Shown: positions 1-5,739, numbered from the stretch's first letter. The stretch: DNA of 6,043 nucleotides from Bryobacterales bacterium (GCA_903970295.1 CAJCHQ010000463.1:1-6043); one strand, 5' to 3'. The notes: generated from the letters alone by a model not told the origin. Numbers and translations are program-made.

Positions 1-598
1 GAATCAGCAAGGTGCCGTCGGCACATAACACCGCCGGCAAATTACTGGGAGAGCCTAACGATTCGAATGTTTTCATTCCCTCTTTTGTTTCGGAGTCGTA
101 CCAGGTAAAAGGTACGAAGTTTTTGTAGAGGAATTCGCGCAGAACTGTAGTGTCGCGGCAGCGTGCATGTCCGACGACTTTCAGACCGATTTTTTTGGTG
201 TTGGTTAGTAGTTCACGACGCATTTGGAAAGCGACCATCAGCTTATCTGAAAGTGCGGGAATCTTCTTGAGCACCTCATGCAAATGTTTACCTGATACTT
301 TCAAAACGTTTGTCTGACCATGGGCGATACCAGTGACTATGACCGGCCGGCGAATCAATAAATCGATGTCGCCGGAGAATTGCCCGACTCTGTGCGTGAT
401 AATCAATCTGTCATCATCGGACGGATTGATAATGTCGATCGAGCCGCGCTCCACGACGAATAGGCTCGGTTCAGGCTCCCCGGCATGAAATACAGTTTCT
501 CCATCTTTAAATTCTAGCCTTTCCGAGAGTGGCTCTAACTGCTGGATTTCGCTTGCATTTAGTGTGGGGAATGCATGCTCCAGAGCAAAAATGGTCAT
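1..598 (-). CDS. Cyclic nucleotide-binding domain / thioredoxin-disulfide reductase fusion, N-terminal part (partial)
   Basis: This is the first 199 codons of a gene whose 3' end lies left of the window. Residues about 1-125 form a cyclic nucleotide-binding (CNBD) beta-roll: F-K-D-G-E-T-V-F-H-A-G-E at 30-41, L-F-V-V-E-R-G-S-I at 46-54, and the phosphate-binding-cassette region G-Q-F-S-G-D-I-D-L-L at 72-81. Residues about 138-199 look like the thioredoxin/glutaredoxin-like linker of the CNBD-TrxB fusion family: R-D-T at 148-150, L-R-E-F-L at 153-157, N-F-V-P-F-T-W at 160-166, P-A-V-L-C at 188-192. In that family an FAD/NADPH thioredoxin reductase domain follows, with total length near 550 residues; here it is outside the window. 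The ATG at 598 is the first start after an in-frame TAG, and its Shine-Dalgarno is weak. The expected role is cytosolic NADPH-dependent dithiol redox chemistry gated by a nucleotide or small ligand. The family call is from remembered consensus; the reductase half is inferred. Confidence 0.82.
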   Translation of the reverse strand, partial: MTIFALEHAFPTLNASEIQQLEPLSERLEFKDGETVFHAGEPEPSLFVVERGSIDIINPSDDDRLIITHRVGQFSGDIDLLIRRPVIVTGIAHGQTNVLKVSGKHLHEVLKKIPALSDKLMVAFQMRRELLTNTKKIGLKVVGHARCRDTTVLREFLYKNFVPFTWYDSETKEGMKTFESLGSPSNLPAVLCADGTLLI

Positions 599-806
599 AG
601 CGTTACCGTTTTGAGGGGTGGACTTGTGACGATGATCCTAACATTTGAGAAGTCGACAGGGCGAATCCTGCCGGAATTTGTTTTGCTTATGTCATTAACT
701 ATCGTGTTGTATCTCATTTTTGTGAATGAATGTTCAATTGGAAGGGTATAGAGGCTTGGTCTCGCGGGCACAAGGTCGCTTCATGCCCAACTGAATGGAA
801 ATAAAA

Positions 807-1673
807 ATGATCGCGATCAATTTGGTTAGCCAGAGAAACTTGGTTAATGACAGATTTCCGCTTAGACAAAAAACCCTAGTTACCTTCATTTGTTTTCTCT
901 CCTGGCAAAGCTCAGTATTTCTCGCGGCACACGCTCAAGCGGTGAATCAGGCTGATCTTCTGCGCAGCGATATCGGACCAATTCAGCAGGCAGTTTTCGA
1001 TCGCCCTAAAGCAATAAGTGACGAATGTAGCAGGTTGATCCAACTCAGTCACAGCGATCACAAGCAAGAGCACCGTGAAGAGGCACTTCTGCTTCTGATG
1101 CATGTCTTCTATCCTTATCGATTAACGAATGAAAAGTTGCTTCAAGTTCTACAAAAAGAAGGTGTTAAATACAGACCTAAGCTCGAGCAGATGACACCAG
1201 CGATGAAAAAGCTAACTGAGGTCTACAAAATTCAAGCAAAAGACATCGACGATCAATGTAATGCACGCCGAGCTGTTCATAAGAAGTCACGATTGGCTAA
1301 TCTTTCCGTCGACTACAATGGTAGCGTGTGTGCCACCACTTACAAATGGCTGAAAAATCACGACAAAGAGTTAAAAGAGCAAAAGGCTGGCATAAAAGAC
1401 GTGCTAAATGAGCTCGGTTGGGGAATGCCGCCTTTCTTGAGCGATTATTTGCGCGGACCATATAATCAGAAATCGACTCAAGCTATAGTTACTGCTAATT
1501 TGCCCCAACAGAAAGGCTCGAATTCGGCTCTCGGGAAATTAGCGGCAGATTATGCGTCGACAATCGACAAGAACTGGACTCTTTGGCTGCAAGACCGTGT
1601 AGTGACAATCTACACTCACGATATTTATCCTGATCAAATCACCGAATATCCACGCGGAGCGTGGCCTCGATAG
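807..1673 (+). CDS. Secreted protein of unknown family, signal peptide plus Lys-rich helical region
   Basis: I do not recognise this 288-residue protein. The N-terminus has a basic stretch, a hydrophobic core at about 23-41 and an A-Q-A site at 43-45, so Sec export with cleavage after residue 45 is likely. The mature part is polar, rich in Lys, Gln and Glu, looks mostly helical and has three cysteines (74, 151, 175), an odd number. There are no membrane segments after the signal. The start is uncertain: ATG 795 lacks a Shine-Dalgarno, while ATG 807 has GGA 7 bases upstream and is preferred. Even so the region before the hydrophobic core is long (22 residues). The gene is divergent from the CNBD fusion at 598, with 208 bases between starts. 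No clear terminator follows it. The protein is probably real: the frame is long, codon use resembles the neighbours, and the signal peptide is well formed. Confidence 0.7.
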   Translation: MIAINLVSQRNLVNDRFPLRQKTLVTFICFLSWQSSVFLAAHAQAVNQADLLRSDIGPIQQAVFDRPKAISDECSRLIQLSHSDHKQEHREEALLLLMHVFYPYRLTNEKLLQVLQKEGVKYRPKLEQMTPAMKKLTEVYKIQAKDIDDQCNARRAVHKKSRLANLSVDYNGSVCATTYKWLKNHDKELKEQKAGIKDVLNELGWGMPPFLSDYLRGPYNQKSTQAIVTANLPQQKGSNSALGKLAADYASTIDKNWTLWLQDRVVTIYTHDIYPDQITEYPRGAWPR

Positions 1674-1701
1674 CTCGTAAGCACGGCTCTTGAACAATTC
1701 T

Positions 1702-1714
1702 CTGTCAGTTTTTG
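1702..1714 (+). repeat. Left copy of 13-bp imperfect inverted repeat
   Basis: Pairs with 2524-2536 at 12 of 13 positions; the single mismatch is position 8 (T versus A). It sits between the stop of the secreted-protein gene and the promoter-like sequence before the RT remnant. Confidence 0.4.
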
Positions 1715-1725
1715 CTAAATTCTGC

Positions 1726-1752
1726 TTGACGGGCAAAAATTTCGCGCATAAT
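1726..1752 (+). promoter_or_regulatory. Possible sigma70-type promoter ahead of the RT remnant
   Basis: TTGACG (1726-1731) and CATAAT (1747-1752) are close matches to -35 and -10 boxes, but the spacer is 15 bases, shorter than the usual 17. It points toward the hairpin region and the RT remnant. The -10 box lies within the first inverted repeat (1738-1770), so transcription starting near 1759 would not include the left arm of that hairpin; a protein-binding site or a false promoter call are alternatives. Confidence 0.35.
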
Positions 1753-1841
1753 CAACACGATTACGAAATTATGACTGGCGAGTCGCCAGTCGAGATTGAG
1801 AGTGACAGAACGCTGCCGCCACGCAACCGTTATCGGTGCAC
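1738..1841 (+). ncRNA. Three-hairpin leader before the RT remnant; possible decayed retron msr-msd
   Basis: Three inverted repeats follow each other. (1) 1738-1744 pairs with 1764-1770 (7 bp), then a 4-base bulge, then 1749-1753 with 1759-1763 (5 bp) around loop AACAC. (2) GACTGGCGA/TCGCCAGTC at 1773-1791 is a perfect 9-bp palindrome around one base, in practice a 7- to 8-bp stem. (3) 1823-1839 forms a 6-bp stem with a bulged A and loop TTAT. Retrons encode a structured msr-msd RNA just upstream of the RT gene, with short stem-loops of this size in the msr, so the position fits. I find no convincing long msd stem, no clear a1/a2 pair closing the whole region and no sure priming-guanosine motif. 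The folding is seen; the retron identity is inferred and tentative. Confidence 0.25.
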
Positions 1842-2459
1842 ATGAAACTTAGATCCGCTTTTAGTCTGACCGATGTCTGTCAGGAATTGGGGCTTTCGCC
1901 CAGTTCTTGATGGAATTAGTTAGCTGAATTTGCCGTCAGTATTTATTGCGTATTCGACCAACCGAAGCGTTCGGGAGGTCTACGCACCATGTGATCTCCA
2001 CGTGGTCAACTGAAAATAACTCAACGGGTGATTCTCGACGGGCTTCTGGCAAAATCGCCGATGCCCGCCCACGTGCTAATCAGGAGATTGTTATTAATAT
2101 CGATCTGGAAGACTTCTTTGGCACTGTGTCGTTTGCCATCGTCAAAGAGATCTTTGAAAACCAATTCAACTGGGAGAGCGAAGCGGCCGAAACTCTGGCT
2201 CGAATCACGACATACCACAATTGCTTACCCCAAGGAGCGCCGAGTATCCCTGCTTTAGCTAACTGCGCCGCGCCACATATTTTTGCGTGCTTTCCAGCTT
2301 TCTCCGGGGCAAGGTTGGCTTTCGTTCGCCTTGGCTGATATTCACGGGCTGAAAATGGAAAAAAACAACCTCTCCTGAAAACAATTCCGGATTTGGATCT
2401 CAAAATTTAATGTCAGAAAAGTTCGGCGGATATCTGACGGAATTAGGCAAATCGTCTTT
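1842..2459 (+). pseudogene. Retron-type reverse transcriptase, degenerate remnant
   Basis: An intact retron RT is about 310-350 residues and makes msDNA from its own ncRNA as part of an anti-phage system. Here about 205 codons survive in two frames. Frame of ATG 1842: a helical start (F-S-L-T-D-V-C-Q-E-L-G-L-S-P), P-K-R-S-G-G-L-R-T at 1962-1988, S-P-R-G-Q-L-K-I-T-Q-R-V-I-L at 1995-2036 and P-M-P-A-H at 2058-2072. Second frame: D-A-R-P-R (2060-2074, a worn NAxxH retron box), I-V-I-N-I-D-L-E-D-F-F (2087-2119, first catalytic Asp region) and L-P-Q-G-A-P-S-I-P-A-L-A-N (2225-2263). Back in the first frame: N-V-R-K-V-R-R-I-S-D-G-I-R-Q-I-V (2409-2456), which in intact enzymes leads to VTG but here reads V-F-D. 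In-frame stops are TGA 1908, TAG 1917, TGA 1992 and TGA 2376. The Y-x-D-D box is missing: 2334-2345 reads A-D-I-H, and another frame from 2308 reads G-K-V-G-F-R-S-P-W-L-I-F-T-G, as if bases were lost across the box. No thumb domain follows. It cannot make a working RT. Confidence 0.85.
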
Positions 2460-2471
2460 GACCAAAATCTT

Positions 2472-2483
2472 ACCGATATCGGT
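2472..2483. repeat. Perfect 12-bp palindrome after the RT remnant
   Basis: ACCGATATCGGT reads the same on both strands. It lies 13 bases past the last recognisable RT residue, and is followed by runs of seven G (2496-2502) and seven T (2511-2517). No protein or known site is recognised; it may be part of the decayed 3' end of the retron-like unit or a chance palindrome. Confidence 0.3.
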
Positions 2484-2523
2484 GAGTTATTCATCGGGGG
2501 GGTAGCCGTCTTTTTTTCGCGCA

Positions 2524-2536
2524 CAAAATCTGACAG
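2524..2536 (-). repeat. Right copy of 13-bp imperfect inverted repeat
   Basis: The complement reads CTGTCAGATTTTG and matches 1702-1714 with one mismatch. It ends 9 bases before the stop codon of the DUF6745 gene, so the unit did not interrupt that gene. Confidence 0.4.
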
Positions 2537-2545
2537 TCTATTTTT

Positions 2546-3904
2546 TCAGGTTTCGATCTCGGGATCGTAATCTTCGAAGTCTTCGAATTCGAATGTCCAG
2601 GCCACAGCCTCTTGGGCCGTTTTGATGTCTGGTGGGACACGCAGAAAATAGTGCTTAAAAGTGCCGTCAGGCTCCGGTGAAGAGTTAATTACTTTCACCA
2701 TCACCAACGCTTCATCGTTTGAGAATTCTTTGCGGTAAAGAATACCAGTGGCATCTTCATGTACTGCTTCGATGCCGGAGTCGCGAACGTATCTCTCTTC
2801 ACCGTATATCTCCAGCATGACGCGGCGGATTTCGACGTTGGTTTCTTTTTCAATCTCTTCGACCGAGATCGAATCTTTCTCCAATATTACTTTTTCGGGC
2901 ACGACAATGTCGTTCCAGATGTATTGGGCCAAGCCGTCTGAATAGGTGAGAGCAGGCCCACTGTCATTATGAAGTTGGAAACGTTCGCTGAGAGTGCACG
3001 TCAGCGGTCGTTCGCAGAGGAAAACCGCACCAGGAAATGGAAGCACACCGCTTGTCGCAATGCCGAGCGTTAACCATGGTAGCAGTCGATCAGTGATGGA
3101 TCGCAGAGATGTATCGGCAGTCAGTTGAAGCAGATATTGGGCCGTCGCCATCCATTCCAAATTTTCGGCTGTCCAATGTACGCGGGCGAATTGTAAATTC
3201 GGTTCGCTACCTAGCCTCTGTCCGAAACCTTCAAAAAATTCGACGAGGGCTTGCCCTTGTAAGCTGGCGTGCTCGATTAAATCGCTAATCTCGTCTTTCA
3301 AGTACGACGTTTTCTCGCATTCTTCGAACACTGTATTCGAGCAGTCGGAAATTGTTTCATAGAAATTATTCTCGAACATGCCGCCGCGAGGGGCATACCA
3401 AAATTTTCTGTACATCTCGCGTTTGAGATTTTTCTGTGCATGCTGCCACCGCGAGTTGCGCAAATTATTGGCCAGTGCTCGCTTCAAGTCGGAGATCATG
3501 GCGCCTTCCAGGTATCCGTATTCGTGACCGATGCGGCTGGTAGCGTTGATTCCGTAGAGGATAGGGGCGCCTGCATTCAACCAGATTTCCGACCATGCTT
3601 CGTTCCACTGTTGCTGCCATTGTTTATCCGTCAGTGCTGTCTCGCCGGTGAGCTCTCCATAAATGAAATGCCAGAGATCGCTGTGCAGGATTGCGAAAAT
3701 CAATGAAGGCAGAGTCAGGAGTTGGTAGGCGCTCCGGCACCAAATAATGGCTGGTGGCTCTTGCCCGATCAGTTCATAAATCTGCTCGATGGCATTTTCT
3801 GCCGCCAGCTTTTCCTCAGAAGTGCTCGCACCGGACAAAGAGCACAAAGTGGCGAAACTCGAACGAGGCTGGGAGTTTGGTATATCAAAAGAAGAGGTCG
3901 ACAT
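2546..3904 (-). CDS. DUF6745 domain-containing protein
   Basis: This 452-residue soluble protein, with no signal or membrane segment, matches the DUF6745 family over most of its length. The N-terminal part has the family's A-I-E-Q-I-Y-E-L-I-G-Q-E-P-P opening. The C-terminal part holds the most characteristic run: H-N-D-S-G-P-A-L-T-Y-S-D-G from residue 312, then E-I-R-R-V-M-L-E-I-Y-G near 358-368, G-I-L-Y-R-K near 387-392, S-S-P-E-P-D-G near 408-414, L-R-V-P-P near 421-425, and A-V-A-W-T-F near 433-438, ending in an acidic tail with P-E-I-E-T. The family has no established biochemical function that I can state. The open frame extends upstream to a TTG at 3928, but ATG 3904 is preferred because it is a standard start; neither has a strong Shine-Dalgarno. 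It lies 53 bases after the HMA2 gene on the same strand with no terminator between, so co-transcription is likely. Confidence 0.85.
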   Translation of the reverse strand: MSTSSFDIPNSQPRSSFATLCSLSGASTSEEKLAAENAIEQIYELIGQEPPAIIWCRSAYQLLTLPSLIFAILHSDLWHFIYGELTGETALTDKQWQQQWNEAWSEIWLNAGAPILYGINATSRIGHEYGYLEGAMISDLKRALANNLRNSRWQHAQKNLKREMYRKFWYAPRGGMFENNFYETISDCSNTVFEECEKTSYLKDEISDLIEHASLQGQALVEFFEGFGQRLGSEPNLQFARVHWTAENLEWMATAQYLLQLTADTSLRSITDRLLPWLTLGIATSGVLPFPGAVFLCERPLTCTLSERFQLHNDSGPALTYSDGLAQYIWNDIVVPEKVILEKDSISVEEIEKETNVEIRRVMLEIYGEERYVRDSGIEAVHEDATGILYRKEFSNDEALVMVKVINSSPEPDGTFKHYFLRVPPDIKTAQEAVAWTFEFEDFEDYDPEIET

Positions 3905-3957
3905 CTGTGGAGCGCTGTCTCTAAGCAACTTAAATCGACTATAGCAGAAGCATTTTG

Positions 3958-4500
3958 TTAATCTTGTTCGAGCTTTTCTTTGTCTTTAGCCGACAAACCT
4001 TTTTCGATCTTGCGTATAACATTTTCTTGCTGAAACTTCCAATACAGATCGAAAGCCACATAGGCTAGAGCGAATGCACTTTCTCCAGCCAGGATGGCGC
4101 CATTTTGGATGCCGGTGTAGACAGCGACGCCGAAGAATCCTAGAGGAAGAATTTTATTTACCCAAGGGTCGGCTACTGCCTTGGCGATTTCAGTGTCGAC
4201 TCCGTCCGACCATCTGGTAAATCCCGGAAAAACTCTGTCTAGGGCTTCGCCCGCGGCAGTCAGTGTCTTTTCGTCATCATTGTGCTCGATCACCAGCGAG
4301 GAGCGGTTGAACGACACCTTTTTCACTTCAGGCGACATCTTGAGATCCTGGATCAGGAACTTCATCTGGCTGTCATCGAGCGATTTAGGCAATTTGATAC
4401 GAATCCTTCCAGGGATGCGGTGGGCGATCTGAGGATGCTTAGCCCGAGTGGGCTTCCCGGTCGTATCTTTGGTGGCAGAGGTGAGTCGTCGCTGAGGCAT
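3958..4500 (-). CDS. HMA2-domain membrane protein
   Basis: A 180-residue protein. Residues 1-22 are basic and flexible. Residues about 24-75 match the HMA2 (heavy-metal-associated-like) fold: H-R-I-P-G-R-I-R-I-K-L-P at 27-38, then S-P-E-V-K-K-V-S-F-N at 56-65 and S-L-V-I-E-H at 68-73. There is no CxxC, nor any cysteine at all, so it probably does not bind soft metals in the way classical HMA domains do. Two hydrophobic stretches at about 117-138 and 140-156 form a likely membrane hairpin, followed by a charged helix ending E-K-L-E-Q-D. HMA2 domains are often found at the N-terminus of P-type ATPases; this one stands alone. ATG 4500 is chosen over the upstream TTG 4545 because GGAG lies 7 bases before it. 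It is probably the first gene of a pair with the DUF6745 gene. The domain call is fairly sure, the role unknown. Confidence 0.8.
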   Translation of the reverse strand: MPQRRLTSATKDTTGKPTRAKHPQIAHRIPGRIRIKLPKSLDDSQMKFLIQDLKMSPEVKKVSFNRSSLVIEHNDDEKTLTAAGEALDRVFPGFTRWSDGVDTEIAKAVADPWVNKILPLGFFGVAVYTGIQNGAILAGESAFALAYVAFDLYWKFQQENVIRKIEKGLSAKDKEKLEQD

Positions 4501-4507
4501 GGCAATG

Positions 4508-4511
4508 CTCC
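4508..4511 (-). promoter_or_regulatory. Shine-Dalgarno deciding the HMA2 start
   Basis: GGAG on the minus strand with a 7-base gap to ATG 4500. It supports this ATG rather than the in-frame TTG 45 bases upstream. Confidence 0.6.
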
Positions 4512-4617
4512 GTTTGGGTTCACCGACTGACTGCAAAACTGCCAAAATGTTTCAATCGAAGTCGAGCGCTAAATCTCGGGACTTACAGATAGGGACTAGA
4601 GGATCACAATTTCGCAG

Positions 4618-4805
4618 GGGCCAGGGTCGGATGACTGGTGCCGAGGGCTAGGGTCGGAGGACTTGTGTCGAGGGTAACGCCGGAGGACTGGTGCCGAGGG
4701 CTAACGCCGGAGGACTGGTGCCGAGGGCTGATGTCGCAGCGCTATTGTCGAAGCGCTATTGTCGAAGGGCTATTGTCGAAGGGCCAGTGTCGAAGCGCTA
4801 ATGCC
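4618..4805. repeat. Degenerate minisatellite, 27-bp units passing into 14-bp units
   Basis: Directly adjoining units without spacers: 4618-4644, 4645-4671, 4672-4697 (26 bp), 4698-4724 and 4725-4751 are about 27 bp. Then 4752-4765, 4766-4779 and 4780-4793 are 14 bp, and a worn unit ends near 4805. Each 27-bp unit is two diverged halves of 13-14 bp sharing the pattern G-G-C-T-A-n-n-G-T-C-G-A; the units at 4672-4697 and 4698-4724 are nearly identical. The halves suggest that a 14-bp ancestor duplicated into a two-part unit which then expanded. The array is not open throughout in any useful frame, so it is unlikely to code for a repeat protein. Confidence 0.9.
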
Positions 4806-5004
4806 TGGTGACGCTTGGGTCCTGGTTGAAAATCAGGGCTCCGACTTTACGACTGGCGCTTTTGACTTTGAGCACCAGCAAATTCATTTCGGCGGAGAAG
4901 TCAGCCATGCGGTTTTCCAATTCTCTGCAAAGAAAGGCTGAGGATGATTCGCAAGAGCGTCTGAAATCGTCAAATTTCGAGTGGTTATGTGACAACTTTT
5001 GCAT
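4798..5004 (-). CDS. Doubtful small reading frame, 68 residues, helix-forming
   Basis: From ATG 5004 (AAGG 8 bases upstream) the frame gives a charged, amphipathic, probably helical peptide with a central R-E-L-E-N-R-M-A-D-F and a short hydrophobic L-L-V-L-K-V segment. It lies on the same strand as its neighbours. Its last codons run into the edge of the minisatellite, so the stop may be an accident of the repeat. The opposite strand has a codon-aligned frame (4801-4941, 46 residues) with equally normal codon use, so composition cannot tell them apart. I recognise no family. It may be a small gene or non-coding DNA. Confidence 0.25.
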   Translation of the reverse strand: MQKLSHNHSKFDDFRRSCESSSAFLCRELENRMADFSAEMNLLVLKVKSASRKVGALIFNQDPSVTRH

Positions 5005-5105
5005 GATCTCGACCTTTCCAAATCCAGTTCTCACCGGATGTCGTCTGTCGACCAGATTTGGTTCCCAGCTAGGGCTGCTTGACAAGCATGATTGGCTCAA
5101 TAGGG

Positions 5106-5678
5106 TCAGAAATTGATCTCGTCAGAGTCGGGAATGATGTGGTTGCCTGGCCAAAAAACCACAATCGATTGGAGCGACTTTTTCGGCTTCTCGTCCTCTT
5201 CGCTCCAGACAAACTTGAAGGCGATTCCGCGCCCTGAATCCTCGTAATAATCGACGCGTTCGTCTTTGCCCTTATATTGGAAGCGTTCGATGTTTTTAAA
5301 TTTCCTTTTCACCTCGGCCACGCTCGAAGTTAGCGAGATACCATCCGCGGTGGCTGGAATCGGAGTGACGGATGCGATTTGGGCAACCTTGTCGTTGCGG
5401 TCGTAGAAGACTCGGATTGTTGAATCCGCGTTTGGATCTTTTCTCTGATATCTCACGACCTTGATGCCCGATGGCGCAGACCAGCCTCCTTCGTCTTTTC
5501 CGATTAATTGCGTGACTTTGCCTTCTTTCATTCCCAATTTGACGTGACCGACACTTTTGCCCGGCATGATCGCGTTGTCTTCGTCGGAGGCGTGTGCTGA
5601 TTCAATCTGTGTCACGGCAGCCAGGATTAATGCGATTGCTACTGCACTTTTGGCGGCTCGAATTGCGATTGTCGACAT
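5106..5678 (-). CDS. Secreted SmpA/OmlA-like protein
   Basis: This 190-residue protein starts with a clear signal peptide: basic residues at 7 and 10, hydrophobic core at about 11-23 and A-H-A at 28-30. The mature part begins with a short acidic stretch, then I-M-P-G-K-S-V-G-H-V-K-L-G-M at 37-50, the turn-helix seed of the SmpA/OmlA-type fold (pattern G-x-x-x-L-G-M followed by a helix with V-x-x-L-I-G). It is followed by beta strands with V-V-R-Y at 74-77 and I-R-V-F-Y-D at 88-93. A second, weaker copy begins at G-I-S-L-T-S-S-V-A-E-V at 113-123 and ends in strands such as Q-S-I-V-V-F-W. There is no lipobox cysteine, so it should be periplasmic or released rather than lipid-anchored. ATG 5678 is preferred over starts up to 5735 because AAGGA lies 7 bases upstream and the signal peptide begins there. 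The specific function is unknown. Confidence 0.72.
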   Translation of the reverse strand: MSTIAIRAAKSAVAIALILAAVTQIESAHASDEDNAIMPGKSVGHVKLGMKEGKVTQLIGKDEGGWSAPSGIKVVRYQRKDPNADSTIRVFYDRNDKVAQIASVTPIPATADGISLTSSVAEVKRKFKNIERFQYKGKDERVDYYEDSGRGIAFKFVWSEEDEKPKKSLQSIVVFWPGNHIIPDSDEINF

Positions 5679-5685
5679 CAGTTCA

Positions 5686-5690
5686 TCCTT
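5686..5690 (-). promoter_or_regulatory. Shine-Dalgarno deciding the SmpA-like start
   Basis: AAGGA on the minus strand, 7 bases before ATG 5678. It rules for this ATG over the in-frame ATGs further upstream. Confidence 0.6.
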
Positions 5691-5730
5691 AGCAGGATAC
5701 TCTCGTACACTTTCGGACATAAACATGGTG

Positions 5731-5739
5731 AGCATACCA
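5731..5739 (-). promoter_or_regulatory. Possible extended -10 promoter for the SmpA-like gene
   Basis: The minus strand reads TGGTATGCT, a TGn extension plus a TATGCT -10-like hexamer about 50 bases before the start codon. No good -35 box lies upstream. It is the best candidate in this divergent region but weak. Confidence 0.25.

Larger units (their letters stand above)
1699..2539. mobile_element. Candidate insertion bracketed by 13-bp inverted repeats, carrying a dead retron-type RT
   Basis: CTGTCAGTTTTTG at 1702-1714 is matched in inverted orientation by CTGTCAGATTTTG (complement of 2524-2536), 12 of 13 identical. Immediately outside both ends is the triplet TCT (1699-1701 and 2537-2539), as a 3-bp target duplication would leave. 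The bracketed 835 bp holds the promoter-like sequence, the hairpins and the whole RT remnant. The left end lies 28 bases after the stop of the upstream gene; the right end lies 9 bases from the stop of the convergent DUF6745 gene. Without it the two convergent genes would be about 35 bases apart, a normal spacing. The repeat is short and T-rich, and the CTGTCAG core occurs once more inside (1877-1883), so chance is not excluded. No transposase is present, so it would be non-autonomous. Confidence 0.3.
4501..5105. other. 605-base gap between minus-strand genes
   Basis: This stretch separates the SmpA-like gene (stop at 5106) from the HMA2 start (4500). It holds the minisatellite at 4618-4805 and a doubtful small frame at 4798-5004. 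The rest (about 4546-4617 and 5005-5105) shows nothing firm: a short palindrome GCTTGACAAGC at 5077-5087 without a T-run, and no strong promoter for the HMA2 gene that I can defend. Confidence 0.5.

Noticed and set aside
1672..1690. Terminator hairpin after the secreted-protein gene
   Set aside because: A weak stem with a bulge (AGC-T-CGT / ACGGCT) overlaps the stop codon and lacks a following T-run.
1946..2338. An intact 130-residue gene on the plus strand
   Set aside because: Its first 38 or so residues are noise in the wrong frame; only D-A-R-P-R through A-L-A-N matches an RT, and it stops where the frame changes again. It is one fragment of the RT remnant.
1842..2459. Group II intron or diversity-generating retroelement
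   Set aside because: The order PKRSGGLRT, LK-x-x-QR, NAxxH-like box and PQGAPxxP fits retron RTs; no maturase region, intron domain V-like sequence or template/variable repeat pair was seen.
2496..2517. Intrinsic terminator using the T-run after the RT remnant
   Set aside because: The seven-T run is preceded by a G-run and no stem of complementary bases, so no terminator hairpin forms.
4618..4805. CRISPR array
   Set aside because: The units adjoin directly with no unique spacers, the units are degenerate, and no cas genes are near.
5077..5087. Palindrome GCTTGACAAGC as a terminator for the SmpA-like gene
   Set aside because: A one-base centre leaves almost no loop and there is no T-run on the minus strand after it.
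4808..5116. Plus-strand gene of 102 residues
   Set aside because: It has no ribosome site or family resemblance, starts at GTG beside the repeats, and overlaps the end of the well-supported minus-strand gene.
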